DNA of 64,000 nt, from NCBI GenBank assembly GCA_963795485.1, contig CAWCIL010000008.1, positions 62,001 to 126,000 on the forward strand, given 5' to 3'. Source of the DNA: AP-15 sp963795485 (GTDB lineage Bacteria > Pseudomonadota > Alphaproteobacteria > ATCC43930 > CGMCC-115725). A model generated the notes under the pieces. That model was not told the origin of the DNA, did not search any database, and worked only from the letters and a program-made list of their open reading frames with translations. Made by a program: the position numbers and the translations under genes. Each line of letters begins with the position of its first letter. The first letter of the stretch is position 1. Below, in pieces: positions 45,292-54,697 of the stretch.

Positions 45292-46032
45292 ATGATCGAC
45301 GAGACCGTGCATATTCCCACCAAGGACGGGGCGATGGAGACCTTCATTACCCGGCCCGAGCGCAGCGGCCCGTTTCCGGCCGTCTTTCTGCTGATGGACG
45401 CGCCCGGCGTTCGCGAAGAACTGCGCGATATGGCCCGGCGGCTGGCCACGGTCGGTTATTATGTGCTGTTGCCCAATCTCTATTACCGCGCCGGGCGCGA
45501 CACGATGTTCGGGCCGACCGTGCTCGACCAGGGCAGCCCCGAGCGCGAGCGCATGCGCGCGGTGCGCGCCCGGATGACGATCCCCCCGGTCATGGCGGAT
45601 GTCGGCGCGATGCTGGCCTTCGCCGACCGGCAGAGTGGGGTCAGACCCGGCCTTGTCGGCGCGCATGGCTACTGCATGAGCGGGCCCTACGCGCTCACCG
45701 CCGCGGCCCGTTATCCCGAGCGCATCGCCGCCGCCGCCTCGTTCTACGGCACCTGGCTGGTCAGCGACGCCGAGGAGAGCCCGCATCTCTCGCTGGCGAA
45801 GGTCAAGGGCGAGCTCTACATCGCCTGCGCCGAGCACGACGAATTGGCGCCGCTGCCGATGGTCGAAGAATTGCGTGGCCTGTTCCGCCGCGCCGGCACC
45901 GCCGGCGAGGTCGAGCTTTACTCCGGCGTCCATCACGGCTTCGCCTTCCCCGAGCGCTGGTGCTACGACAAGCCGGCCGCCGAGCGGCATTGGGAACGGC
46001 TGATCGCGCTCTACCGCCGGCGCCTCGGCTGA
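45292..46032 (+). CDS. Dienelactone hydrolase family protein
   Basis: A 246-residue alpha/beta-hydrolase. It has the DLH N-terminal pattern VHIPTKDGAMETFITRPERS, MDAPGVREELRDMARRLATV (oxyanion and helix), the Cys nucleophile in VGAHGYCMSGPYAL, an acid in ACAEHDELAP and the catalytic His in YSGVHHGFAFPER. These hydrolyse dienelactone or related lactones and esters. The malic enzyme begins 10 bases after its stop, so they may be cotranscribed. Confidence 0.92.
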   Translation: MIDETVHIPTKDGAMETFITRPERSGPFPAVFLLMDAPGVREELRDMARRLATVGYYVLLPNLYYRAGRDTMFGPTVLDQGSPERERMRAVRARMTIPPVMADVGAMLAFADRQSGVRPGLVGAHGYCMSGPYALTAAARYPERIAAAASFYGTWLVSDAEESPHLSLAKVKGELYIACAEHDELAPLPMVEELRGLFRRAGTAGEVELYSGVHHGFAFPERWCYDKPAAERHWERLIALYRRRLG

Positions 46033-46042
46033 GCCGGCGGAC

Positions 46043-47755
46043 ATGCCCCGTACATCGGCACGGCCGGCGACGACCGAGCCCGGCACCCTGACCACGGCCC
46101 GCGCCGGGTGGGAATTGCTCGCCGACCCGCTATTAAACAAGGGCACCGCCTTTACCGAGGCCGAACGCGACGCGTTTGGCCTGCACGGGCTGTTGCCGCC
46201 GCATATCGGCACGTTGGAGGAGCAGGTTTCGCGCCGGCTCTCGGTGCTGCGCCGGTTCGCCAACGATCTCGAGCGCTACGCCTTTCTGCGCGAATTGCAC
46301 GACAACAACGAGACCCTGTTCTTCGCCCTCCTGGAGCAGAATATCGAAGAACTCCTGCCGCTCGTCTATACGCCCACCGTCGGCGCCGGCTGCCAGCAGT
46401 TCAGCCATCTGTTCCGGAAGCCGCGCGGCCTGTTCCTGAGCCTGCCGCATAAGCGGCGGCTGAGGCAGATCCTGGCCAACCCGCGCTTCGACCGGGTCGA
46501 GGCGATCGTCTTGACCGACGGCGAGCGCATCCTCGGGCTCGGCGACCAGGGGGCGGGCGGCATGGGCATCCCGATCGGCAAGCTCGCGCTCTACACCGCC
46601 TGCGGTGGGCTGCACCCGGCGACGACCCTCCCGGTCATGCTTGATGTCGGTACCGACAATCAGGAGCGCCTCTCCGACCCGCTCTATCTCGGCTGGCGTC
46701 ACGAGCGGGTGCGCGGCCGGGAATACGACGATTTCGTCGAGGCCGTCATCGGTGCCATCGCCCAGCGCTGGCCGCACGTGCTGCTGCAATGGGAGGATTT
46801 CGCCAAGAGCAACGCCTCGCGCCTGCTCGCGCGCTATCGCGACCGGTTGTGCACGTTCAACGACGACATCCAGGGCACCGCCGCGGTCGCCGCCGGTACG
46901 CTGTTGTCGGCGATCAACGTCACCGGCGTCGAATTGGCCGAGCAGCGCGTCGCGGTGCTGGGCGCGGGCTCGGCCGGCTGCGGCATCGCCAGCTTGCTCC
47001 TGAAGATGATGGTCGAGGCCGGCCTGACGGAAAACGTGGCCGCCGCCCGGTTCTTCATGGTCGACCGCGACGGCCTTTTGGTCGAGGGCATGAATGCGAT
47101 CGAGCCGTTCCAGCAGCCTTTTGTGCAGCAGCGGGCGGCGCTCGCCGGCTGGACCTTCGATCATCCGGACAAGATCTCGCTGCTCGATATGGTGCGGAAT
47201 GCGAAGCCGACCGTGCTGATCGGCGTCTCCGGCCAGCCGGGCGCCTTCTCCGAGGCGGTGGTGCGCGCAATGGCCGAGCACAATCGCCGGCCGGTGATTT
47301 TTCCGCTGTCGAACCCGACCTCGCGCGCCGAAGCCACCCCCGAGGACCTCGATGCCTGGACCGAGGGACGGGCGGTGATCGGTACCGGCAGCCCCTATCC
47401 GCCGCTGACCCGCAACGGCGTCCGGTTCAAGGTCGACCAGACCAACAATTCCTACATCTTTCCGGGGGTCGGGTTGGGTGCGGTTGCGGTCAAGGCCCGG
47501 CGCATCACCGATGGGATGTTCGTCGCCGCTGCGAAGGCGTTGGCCGCGGTCTCGCCGGCCGCCGACAACCCAGGCGGTAATCTGCTGCCACCGGTCACGG
47601 CACTGCGCGAGGTCGCCTTTGCGGTGGCACTGGCGACCGCTATGGAAGCGCACCGGGAAGGGTTGACCCAGGGAATCGAGACCGACCAGATCGAGGCTGC
47701 CATCCGCGCCAAGATGTGGGCCCCGCGCTATCTGCGCTATGAGCGTGCCGATTGA
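46043..47755 (+). CDS. NAD-dependent malic enzyme
   Basis: A 570-residue oxidative decarboxylase converting malate to pyruvate and CO2. It shows the large MaeA/SfcA-type architecture: LVYTPTVGAGCQQFSHLFR with the catalytic Tyr, ILGLGDQGAGGMGIPIGKLA with the general-base Lys, CTFNDDIQGTAAVAAGTLLS (metal ligands) and the Rossmann motif VLGAGSAGCGIA. Length equals the E. coli-type enzyme (about 565) rather than the MaeB fusion. It overlaps the start of the YoaK-like gene by 17 bases. NAD preference is inferred from family resemblance. Confidence 0.93.
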   Translation: MPRTSARPATTEPGTLTTARAGWELLADPLLNKGTAFTEAERDAFGLHGLLPPHIGTLEEQVSRRLSVLRRFANDLERYAFLRELHDNNETLFFALLEQNIEELLPLVYTPTVGAGCQQFSHLFRKPRGLFLSLPHKRRLRQILANPRFDRVEAIVLTDGERILGLGDQGAGGMGIPIGKLALYTACGGLHPATTLPVMLDVGTDNQERLSDPLYLGWRHERVRGREYDDFVEAVIGAIAQRWPHVLLQWEDFAKSNASRLLARYRDRLCTFNDDIQGTAAVAAGTLLSAINVTGVELAEQRVAVLGAGSAGCGIASLLLKMMVEAGLTENVAAARFFMVDRDGLLVEGMNAIEPFQQPFVQQRAALAGWTFDHPDKISLLDMVRNAKPTVLIGVSGQPGAFSEAVVRAMAEHNRRPVIFPLSNPTSRAEATPEDLDAWTEGRAVIGTGSPYPPLTRNGVRFKVDQTNNSYIFPGVGLGAVAVKARRITDGMFVAAAKALAAVSPAADNPGGNLLPPVTALREVAFAVALATAMEAHREGLTQGIETDQIEAAIRAKMWAPRYLRYERAD

Positions 47756-48419
47756 TCGGCAGCATAACCCGCGGGCCGGGCCTCGTACCGAGGCAAGCGA
47801 GCACCGGGCCCGCGGGCTGGTCTTGGCGGCAGTGCTGTCCGGGCTCGCCGGCATGGTCGATGCGGTCGGGTTCTTGCGGCTGGGGCACCTGTTCGTCTCG
47901 TTCATGAGCGGCAACAGCACGCAGATGGCGCTCGAGGCCGGCCGGCTACGTTTGGGCGAGGCCGGCGCAATCCTGGCGCTGATCGTCTTGTTTGTGGCGG
48001 GAGCGGCCGGGGGGCAGGTGCTCGCCCATGTGTCTGGCCGCCATCATCTGACGGCTGTGCTGGCCGCGGTGATGGCGCTCTTGACGGCGGCAGCGGCGAT
48101 GGGGACCGCGCCGGCGCCGATGGTGCTGGCGATGGGCGCTCTCAACGCGGCGATGCATCGCGCCGGCAACGTCTCGGTCAGCGTGACCTTTGTCACTGGG
48201 ACCCTAGTCCGGTTCGGCCAAGGCCTCGGCGATCTGGTGACCGGCCGCACCGGCGAATGGGTTTGGGCGGAGCAGGCGGTCCCGTGGCTGGGTCTGGTCT
48301 GCGGTGCCGTAATCGCCGGTGCCGTCTATGCGCGGATCGGATCGGCCGTGGCCTGGGTTCCGGTCGGCCTCAGCGCCGCACTTCTCCTCTGGTCGCCGAC
48401 TATTCCCGACCCGGAGTGA
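47739..48419 (+). CDS. YoaK/DUF1275-family membrane protein
   Basis: A 226-residue inner-membrane protein with about six helices. Family marks are AAVLSGLAGMVDAVGFLRLG, LFVSFMSGNSTQMALEAGRL, and NVSVSVTFVTGTLVRFGQGL. The role of DUF1275 is unknown. ATG 47739 lies inside the end of the malic-enzyme gene, so it is probably translated with it. Its last 20 bases overlap the convergent CobW-like relic. Confidence 0.9.
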   Translation: MSVPIDRQHNPRAGPRTEASEHRARGLVLAAVLSGLAGMVDAVGFLRLGHLFVSFMSGNSTQMALEAGRLRLGEAGAILALIVLFVAGAAGGQVLAHVSGRHHLTAVLAAVMALLTAAAAMGTAPAPMVLAMGALNAAMHRAGNVSVSVTFVTGTLVRFGQGLGDLVTGRTGEWVWAEQAVPWLGLVCGAVIAGAVYARIGSAVAWVPVGLSAALLLWSPTIPDPE

Positions 48420-48700
48420 CCGGCGCGACCAGGCGCAAAGCGAACTCTGCCCGCAACCCCTCGGCGGCGAGGTCCCTGCCGATTAGCACCACGCGGTTGC
48501 CGCGCGATCGTCCCGGCGGAGCGGGGTCGAGGATGAACCGCTGTTGGCCAAGTGGAAGATATGCCGTGTATCGCTGCCTTCGATCGACACAATCCCCTCG
48601 GCGCGGAACACATCACCGAAACGAAATCGTCTCGAAGCTGTCTTCCGTCAGATGATCGTGGCCGGCTCGCCCGAATGGCGATCGGGTTGGAACAGGCCGG
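48400..48700 (-). pseudogene. Relic of a CobW/P47K-type GTPase (C-terminal domain)
   Basis: On the minus strand pieces of the CobW C-terminal domain lie in different frames: LPLILGAGLFQPD, DHLTEDSFET, FRFGDVFRAEGIVSIEGSDT, RHIFHL, then RFILDPAPPGRSRGNRVVLI and GRDLAAEGLRAEFALRLVAP to a stop at 48400. At least three frame changes are needed and the GTPase domain is missing. CobW-like proteins are zinc/cobalt metallochaperones. Confidence 0.65.
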
Positions 48701-48754
48701 CGCCGAGGATCAGCGGTAGCGGGACCTCTGCGCAGGAGCGCCATCGCGAAAGGT

Positions 48755-48786
48755 TTGACACTTTTCTGACCCCTCCCTCGCAAAAT
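48755..48786 (+). promoter_or_regulatory. Possible promoter of the small lipoprotein gene
   Basis: TTGACA at 48755-48760 is a perfect -35 box. The -10 side is poor (CAAAAT at 48781-48786, 20 bases away). AGGGAGG precedes the start codon at 48815. Confidence 0.33.
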
Positions 48787-48814
48787 TGCTCGGAAGCCCA
48801 TAGGGAGGTCGGTG

Positions 48815-49042
48815 ATGAAGAAAGCCTGTTTTCTGTTCGCCGTCGCTGCGTCCTTGTCCGGTTGCGCCCTCGCCGCCAAAATGGACGCCAGGAACGACAT
48901 GGAAGCCTCGAAAGCCGCCTACAAAACCTGCCTGGCGGACAACCCCAAGACGGTATCGGCATGCCAAGCCGAGCAGCTGTCCTACGAGGCCGACCTGAAA
49001 GCCTTTGAGGCGACCTCGGGCGGCATGCTGACCACCCGATAG
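48815..49042 (+). CDS. Small putative lipoprotein
   Basis: A 75-residue protein. MKKACFLFAVAASLSGCALA is a lipoprotein signal with lipobox LSGC (Cys 17). The mature part is short and helical (MDARNDMEASKAAYKTCLAD) with two Cys (KTCLAD, SACQAEQ) that may pair. ATG 48815 follows AGGGAGGTCGGTG. No family recognised; it looks like a small periplasmic helical-hairpin protein. Confidence 0.75.
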   Translation: MKKACFLFAVAASLSGCALAAKMDARNDMEASKAAYKTCLADNPKTVSACQAEQLSYEADLKAFEATSGGMLTTR

Positions 49043-49128
49043 CCGAACGACTGTCTCGGCCTCGCCGGACTTGCCTGCCGCGGCGCCCCGGCGGCAAGCT
49101 GGCGGGCCTGCGCTGTCGAGAGGAAGTC

Positions 49129-50830
49129 ATGGCGGAACCCTTCGGCCTATCCCGCGGCCTCACCAATTACGGCGACCCGGATTTTGCGCTCTACCTGCGG
49201 CGCTCGTTTGCCCGCTCGATGGGTTATTCAACCGAGTTGTTGGCGCGGCCGGTGATCGGCATCGCCGACACGCGTTCCGGCTACAACAACTGCCACCGGC
49301 ATTTCCCGGAGCTGATCGAGGCGGTCAAGCGCGGCGTCCTGGCGGCGGGCGGCCTGCCGTTGACCTTTCCGACGATCTCGCTGGGCGAGGTGTTCCTGTC
49401 GCCGACCAGCCTGATGTTCCGCAATTTGATGGCGATCGACACCGAGGAGATGATCCGCGCCCAGCCGATGGACGCGGTGGTGTTGGTCGGCGGCTGCGAC
49501 AAGACCGTGCCGGCGCAGCTGATGGGCGCCATTTCCGCGAACCGGCCTGCGATCCAGCTGGTCGCCGGCCCGATGATGACCTCGCGCTGGCAGGGGGAGC
49601 GGCTCGGCGCCTGCACCGATTGCCGCCGCTTCTGGGCCAAATACCGTGCCGGCGAGATCGGCGCCGACGAGATCCACGAGATCGAGGGCAACCTCGCGAC
49701 CACCGCCGGCACCTGTGCCGTCATGGGCACGGCGAGCACGATGGCGTCGATCGCCGAGGCATTGGGCATGATCCTGCCCGGCACCGCGGCGATCCCGGCG
49801 GTCCACGCCGACCGGCTGCGCGCCGCCGAGGCTACCGGCCGTGCCGCGATGCAGCTCGCCCGCAGCGGCCTCGCCCCCGACCGCATTGTCACCGCGCAAT
49901 CGGTCGAGAATGCGCTCCGGGTGCTGATGGCGGTCGGCGGCTCGACCAACGCGGTCTTGCACCTGACCGCGATCGCCGGTCGCGCCGGCATCGACATCGC
50001 CCTCGACCGGCTGAACCAGATTAGCGACGCCACTCCGGTGCTGGTCGATCTGAAGCCCACCGGCCCACACTATATGGAGGATCTGTTCGCGGCCGGTGGC
50101 ATCGGCGCGGTGTTGCGCGAATTACAGCCATTGCTGCACCTCGACTGCATGACCGTGTCGGGCGAAACCTTGGCCGAGCGCCTCGCTGCCCCTGCCGGCC
50201 CGGTCAACCGTGCCGTGGTCAAGCCGCTCGCCGACCCGTTGCAGCCCCAGGGCGGGCTCGTGGCGTTGTTCGGCTCCTTGGCGCCGAAGGGCGCGATCTT
50301 CAAGCGCTCAGCCGCCGACCCGAGGCTCTTCGAAAAGGAGGGCCGCGCGGTCGTCTTCACCTCCCTCGAAGATTTGTCGGCGCGGATCGACGACCCCGAT
50401 CTCGACGTAACGCCGGACGATTTCCTGGTGTTGCAGAACGCCGGGCCATTGAGCGCCTCGGGCATGCCGGAGGCCGGCTATCTGCCGATCCCGCAAAAGC
50501 TCGCGCGCGCCGGGGTCAAGGACATGGTGCGGATTTCCGACGCCCGGATGAGCGGCACCGCCTATGGCTCGATCGTCCTGCACGTGACCCCTGACGCCGC
50601 CTCGGGCGGCCCATTGGCCAAAGTCCGCGAACGGCGACCCGATCCGCCTCTCGGTCAAAGGCCGCCGCATCGACCTCCTCGTTCCGCCCGACGAACTCGC
50701 CCGCCGCCCGACGCCGCCGCCCCCAATCCCCGAGCGCGGGTACGCCCATCTCTACCGTCGCGAAATCCTGCAAGCCGACCGCGGCTGCGACTTCAACTTC
50801 CTGCGCAAACAGCCGCTCGCGAGGACGTAG
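49129..50830 (+). CDS. IlvD/Edd-family dehydratase, with a late frameshift
   Basis: An iron-sulfur dehydratase of hydroxy acids: dihydroxy-acid, arabinonate or phosphogluconate type. It shows GIADTRSGYNNCHRHFPELI, VVLVGGCDKTVPAQLMGAIS (cluster Cys), GACTDCRRFWAKY, TAGTCAVMGTASTMASIAEA and the C-terminal RISDARMSGTAYGSIVLHVT. At G50629 one extra base shifts the frame. Removing it gives KVRNGDPIRLSVKGRRIDLL and a stop at 50828-50830, the normal family ending (total about 567 residues). The sequence is nearer to the sugar-acid dehydratase branch than to biosynthetic IlvD, but this is by eye only. Confidence 0.88.
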
Positions 50831-50861
50831 GGCGGGTGCAACCCGCCTCCTTCTTAGGTGT

Positions 50862-50951
50862 CTAGGGCACGGTGGCTGCCGCCCTTCTCAACGCTTCGTC
50901 AAATTCCAGCAGCCGCTCGGCGACGAGTTCCGGTGCAAGGTCGTCAGCCAT
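50862..50951 (-). CDS. Possible 29-residue ORF
   Basis: ATG 50951 is preceded by GGGGGGACGAGAAG and encodes MADDLAPELVAERLLEFDEA then LRRAAATVP, stopping at 50862. The composition is protein-like (acidic helix). No family is recognised; it may be the start of a gene lost to deletion. Confidence 0.25.
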   Translation of the reverse strand: MADDLAPELVAERLLEFDEALRRAAATVP

Positions 50952-51041
50952 CTTCTCGTCCCCCCTCGACCGATCGCTGGTCTGATTGCGCTGGCGTTAC
51001 CCCGACCCTCGCCTACCTCTCTAACTTATCGATTCTGCTGG

Positions 51042-51113
51042 TGCCCCGGGTCGGATTCGAACTGACGACCTACCGCTTACGAAGCGGTTGCTCTACCGCT
51101 GAGCTACCGGGGC
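51042..51113 (-). tRNA. tRNA-Thr(CGT)
   Basis: Acceptor GCCCCGG/CCGGGGC with discriminator A and an encoded CCA (51039-51041). D stem GCTC/GAGC, anticodon arm ACCGC-TTCGTAA-GCGGT (anticodon CGT, reading ACG), T arm GTCAG TTCGAAT CCGAC with one mismatch. It lies just downstream of hemY on the same strand. Confidence 0.94.
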
Positions 51114-52664
51114 CGCATCCACACTCATAGCGCGTTCCGGCAACCCCGCCAAGTGGCTGGGCAGAGGGGGGCCGTTAGCCGGCGGCCGGGTCGATGCTCG
51201 GCACATTGGCCGGTCTCGCGAGGGTAAGGTCGATCGCGAGCGGCTGTGGACAGCGACCGGCAAGGCTCCGCCCGGACCGCCCCAGACGGGAGTCCTCCAG
51301 GCGAGCGTGTCGAACGCGCCGCAGCGGGGGCAGAGCGAGGACCACTCGAGACTGCCGCCGCCGCAATTGGCGCAGACATAGCGCGGATCGGGAAAGGCCC
51401 GTGCGGCGCGGTCGAGCCATTCGCGCACGCGCGCGAGATCGCCGTGCTCGGCTTCTGCGAGCCGCGCCATCATCAGGCAGAGGCGCTGGCTGGCACAGGC
51501 AAATTCGCTGCCCTGGCTTTCTTCTGGGATTCCTGCCAGCAGCGGCGAGGCCGCCGGCGCCGGGTCTGCCGGAAGCGGAGCCGAAGGCGTCGGATCGGCC
51601 TTCAGCGCCTGTTCGAGATGACGGCGCGCCTCGCCCCACAGCTGCGCCGCCAGGGCGGCTTCGGCCAATGCCAAGTGGCTTTCGCGCGCGACCGGGTTCT
51701 GGGCGGCGAGCCGCTCGAAACGCACCACCTGGGAAAGCGGATTTTCAGCATCCCAGATTGCACGATAGGCCTGCGCCAACTCGGGATGAGGAGCAGTGCG
51801 CCAAGCGCGTTCGACCGCCTTTGCCGCGCGCCCGGCGCGTCCCTCCTGCAAGAGCAAGCGCGCGTAGTGCGCTGCCGGGGCGGCGAGATCGGGGGCCAGG
51901 GTCCGCGCCTGCGCCGCCAGGCTCAGGGCCTGCTCGCGATCGCCGCGCGCCGCGGCGAGACGGCTCAGTTCGTAATCGATTACCCCGCGATGATGCCGGG
52001 CGGGCGCCGACGCGATGGTTCCGGCTTTCAGCGCCTTAGCCAGCGTGGCGCGCGCCGATTGCCATCGCCCGTCGCGGGTTTCGAGATCGAGCAGGCTCTG
52101 CACAGCCCAACCGGTGGTCGGGCGCAGCGCCACCGCGCGCTCGGCGAGGCGGAGTGCGGTGCCGCGGTCGCCCTCCCGCAAGGCGTGATTGAAAAGGCCG
52201 CGCAGGCCGAGAAATTCGGTCTCCGGCCGGTCGAGCATCAGGGTGAAAAACCTTTTCGCCCCGGTGTCGTCGCCGCCGATCTGCGCGGCCTGCGCCGACA
52301 GCAACAAGGTCAAGGGCGGCTCGGCGAGAAGTGCCTCGGCTCTGCGGGCGTGGCGCCGCGCCTCCTGAGGATCCCCGGCGGCGACCGCAACCATCCCTCG
52401 GGTCAACGCCTGGTACCCGGCGCGACGACGCCGCTCGCGCCGGCGCCGCAGAAAGGTCCTCGGGCTGCCAAGGACCAACGACAGCAGCCGCAGCAGCAGC
52501 GCCACCGCCAACGCTGCCAGGGTCGCCGCGGCGACCAGCACGCCGACCGAGGTGTCGACCTGCCAGCCTTGCCACGCGATCTCGACCCGGCCCGGGTTGG
52601 AGGTAAAGAACACCGCCGCTACGACGAGAACTGCGATCGCGACGAACGCACCGATCGCGCGCAT
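51093..52664 (-). CDS. hemY: HemY-like protein (TPR, C-terminal zinc ribbon)
   Basis: A 523-residue inner-membrane protein. Two N-terminal helices (IGAFVAIAVLVVAAVFF; GVLVAAATLAALAVALLLRL) flank the HemY_N periplasmic loop GRVEIAWQGWQVDTSVG. TPR-like repeats follow (about 100-400). A rubredoxin-like ribbon, YVCANCGGGSLEWSSLCPRC, lies near 455-475. The start overlaps the upstream stop (ATGA). The open frame ends at 51093 inside tRNA-Thr. A one-base deletion near 51130-51134 would restore GLPERAL and a stop at 51125, outside the tRNA. In alphaproteobacteria this gene follows hemD and a mitofilin-like gene. The precise role in heme metabolism is unsettled. Confidence 0.88.
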   Translation of the reverse strand: MRAIGAFVAIAVLVVAAVFFTSNPGRVEIAWQGWQVDTSVGVLVAAATLAALAVALLLRLLSLVLGSPRTFLRRRRERRRRAGYQALTRGMVAVAAGDPQEARRHARRAEALLAEPPLTLLLSAQAAQIGGDDTGAKRFFTLMLDRPETEFLGLRGLFNHALREGDRGTALRLAERAVALRPTTGWAVQSLLDLETRDGRWQSARATLAKALKAGTIASAPARHHRGVIDYELSRLAAARGDREQALSLAAQARTLAPDLAAPAAHYARLLLQEGRAGRAAKAVERAWRTAPHPELAQAYRAIWDAENPLSQVVRFERLAAQNPVARESHLALAEAALAAQLWGEARRHLEQALKADPTPSAPLPADPAPAASPLLAGIPEESQGSEFACASQRLCLMMARLAEAEHGDLARVREWLDRAARAFPDPRYVCANCGGGSLEWSSLCPRCGAFDTLAWRTPVWGGPGGALPVAVHSRSRSTLPSRDRPMCRASTRPPANGPPLPSHLAGLPERAMSVDAAPVAQR

Positions 52665-53923
52665 CAGGAGGGGACTCTCGGCGGCCCCGAGGGTTGCGGC
52701 GGAACGGCCTTGCGCGGCTCCGGAACCGCCGGTAAAGCCGCGGGCTCGGGGCCGAGCCGGGCGGCGAGGAGCTGCTGCAGATGCGCCAACGCCGTTTCGG
52801 CGGCCAGTCGCCGGCGCGCCATCTGCAGCAACGGGCGAGCGGCCTCCGCGTTTGCCCCGGTCAGCGCATCGAGCGCCGAGACGGTGGCGGCGAGGTCGCC
52901 GCGAGCGAGCGCCTGCTGCGCGGCGCCAACCGCAGCTCCGGGCCCGGTTTTCACGGCCCCGTCGATGCGCCGGATCGTCACCAGCCCGCGCAGCCGATCG
53001 AGCGCCTGCGCCCACCAGGTCGAGGGTGCTGCGGGCCGGCTCGCGGTGTCGATTTGCCCCGAGAGATCGTCGAGGCCCTGACGCAAGGCGGTGCGGCTCG
53101 CCACTCCGTCCTGGGCGGCGCCGGCCAGCGGCGCGGCTGCGGCGACGAGCTTAGAATCATCGCCGGCGAGCTCCTTGAAGACGCTGTATTCGGCCGGGAA
53201 GGGCCGGGCTTCGTCGACCGCTTCGCGCATCTGCAACAACGCCAGCAGCAACACCGCACCGCGACGGCCGGCGCCGGCTTGCGCGCGGGCCTGATGCTCG
53301 AGCGCGGTGATGCGGTCGCCCAGATCCGTCGCCTCGCCATTAAGGCGCGCCAGCTCCCGGCTGATTTTTCGGGCATCGGCGGCTTCGGCGGCGCTGCGCG
53401 ATGCCGACTGCGCGTTACTCGCGTCGAGCCGCTGCGCGAGTTGGGCCAGCGCCGTCTTTGTTGCTGGGGCGGTTGCTTGGTTTTGGCGAAGCCCGTCGAG
53501 GGTCGCCTCCAGACCGTCGACGCGCTGCGCCAGAGCCGCTTGCGCCGATCTCGTCGATTTGATTGCATCGAGATCGACCGCGGGCGGTGCCGGGCGCTGC
53601 TCGAGCGCGCTCACCTGCGCAGCGAGGGCGGCGAAATCTTTGCTCGCGGCGACCGGCCGCCCGCCCCACGGCAGCAGCGATCTCGCCGCCGGCGCCCAGA
53701 AGGGAGAAAGTGCGACCCCCGCGATCACGATGACCAGCAGCGCCGCGACCAGCAACACGGCAAGCCACGCCACCGGTTGCCGGGCCGCCGCACCCGTCGG
53801 CCTGGGCTCCGAACGGCCCGCCGCCGGCGCCGCCCAAGGAGTTTCGTCGGTCGGCACCGGCTCGGCGCCGCCGGGCGCGGCACCACGATCCTCTGCCGGG
53901 CCCTCACTGTGCTCTTCGGACAT
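52664..53923 (-). CDS. Mitofilin-like membrane protein (COG4223)
   Basis: A 419-residue protein. A disordered acidic N-terminus (1-48) precedes one transmembrane helix (PVAWLAVLLVAALLVIVIAG, about 50-70), a long coiled coil (about 95-215: FAALAAQVSALEQ, LDGLRQNQATAPATKTALAQ) and a C-terminal helical domain of the mitofilin type (VFKELAGDDSKLVAAAAPLA, about 245 on; WWAQALDRLRGLVTIRR). Mitofilin/Mic60 shapes mitochondrial cristae; the alphaproteobacterial homologues act in membrane bending. The operon order hemD - this gene - hemY matches the conserved alphaproteobacterial arrangement. Confidence 0.9.
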   Translation of the reverse strand: MSEEHSEGPAEDRGAAPGGAEPVPTDETPWAAPAAGRSEPRPTGAAARQPVAWLAVLLVAALLVIVIAGVALSPFWAPAARSLLPWGGRPVAASKDFAALAAQVSALEQRPAPPAVDLDAIKSTRSAQAALAQRVDGLEATLDGLRQNQATAPATKTALAQLAQRLDASNAQSASRSAAEAADARKISRELARLNGEATDLGDRITALEHQARAQAGAGRRGAVLLLALLQMREAVDEARPFPAEYSVFKELAGDDSKLVAAAAPLAGAAQDGVASRTALRQGLDDLSGQIDTASRPAAPSTWWAQALDRLRGLVTIRRIDGAVKTGPGAAVGAAQQALARGDLAATVSALDALTGANAEAARPLLQMARRRLAAETALAHLQQLLAARLGPEPAALPAVPEPRKAVPPQPSGPPRVPS

Positions 53924-53941
53924 TGTTCCTCTCGTCCGCGC

Positions 53942-54697
53942 TCAATCCCGCCGTCGTTCGGCGAGCAGGCGGTCGAGTGCGTCGAGCAGCGCCCCTTGGT
54001 CGGGCCTCGGGGCGATCCGTCGCTCGCGCCACGGCAACTGGCCGAGTGCGCCGTCGGCCGCGGCACTGATCGAGAGAGCCACAATGGCGGCGCAGCTTTG
54101 CCCGACGCCGGCATCATTCGCGAGCCTGGCAAAGGTCCCGGCGGTGCGCGGCGAAAAGAACAGGGCGAGGCCGATCATGCCCGATCGCAACGCCTCTACC
54201 GCGGCGGGGCTCAGCGCGGCGATTGGACGGGCCTCGTAAAGAGCTTTGCGCTCGGCCGCAAACCCGCGTGCCCGCAACGCGCCGACGAGGTCACCGGCGA
54301 CCTCGCTGCCGCAGACGTGCAGCAGTCGTCCCTTTTGCGGCGCCAGCTCCTCCTCCGCGAGGCGAACGAGATCGCGAACATCACCGCCGGCGCTCGCAAC
54401 CGAGACAAAACCCTCGGCGCGGGCGCGCGCGGCGGTGGCGTCGCCGACGGCCAGCAGCCGCAGCCGACGTTCGCCGCTCGCCCGCGCCAACGCCCGAACG
54501 CCGTTCGCGCTGGTGCACAGCATCGCCTGCACACCGGCCAGATCTAACGTCGCTGCCACCGCGTAACGAACCTGCATCAGCGGCTCGATCAACGCCGCCA
54601 CCCCGCGCGTCGCTAACGCCGCCGCCAGGCCTTCCGCCTCCTCGCGCGGCCGCGTTACGAGCGCCCGCATCGGACGCGGCTGTGCGATCGAAACCAT
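53942..54697 (-). CDS. hemD: Uroporphyrinogen-III synthase
   Basis: A 251-residue enzyme that closes and inverts ring D of hydroxymethylbilane in heme synthesis. It has the family start MRALVTRPREEAEGLAAALA, then MLCTSANGVRALARASGERR (phosphate/propionate loop), LHVCGSEVAGDLVGALRARG and the Ser/Thr-rich FFSPRTAGTFARLA. Similarity is low across the family, but the order and context fit. ATG 54697 has AAGG upstream; ATG 54670 is the alternative. hemC, usually directly upstream, is not present in the window. Confidence 0.88.
   Translation of the reverse strand: MVSIAQPRPMRALVTRPREEAEGLAAALATRGVAALIEPLMQVRYAVAATLDLAGVQAMLCTSANGVRALARASGERRLRLLAVGDATAARARAEGFVSVASAGGDVRDLVRLAEEELAPQKGRLLHVCGSEVAGDLVGALRARGFAAERKALYEARPIAALSPAAVEALRSGMIGLALFFSPRTAGTFARLANDAGVGQSCAAIVALSISAAADGALGQLPWRERRIAPRPDQGALLDALDRLLAERRRD

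Noticed and set aside
46133..47920. 595-codon minus-strand frame opposite the malic-enzyme gene
   Set aside because: Shadow of a strongly supported gene; no family-like sequence.
51246..53081. 611-codon plus-strand frame opposite hemY
   Set aside because: Antisense shadow; the minus strand carries HemY and mitofilin-like signatures.
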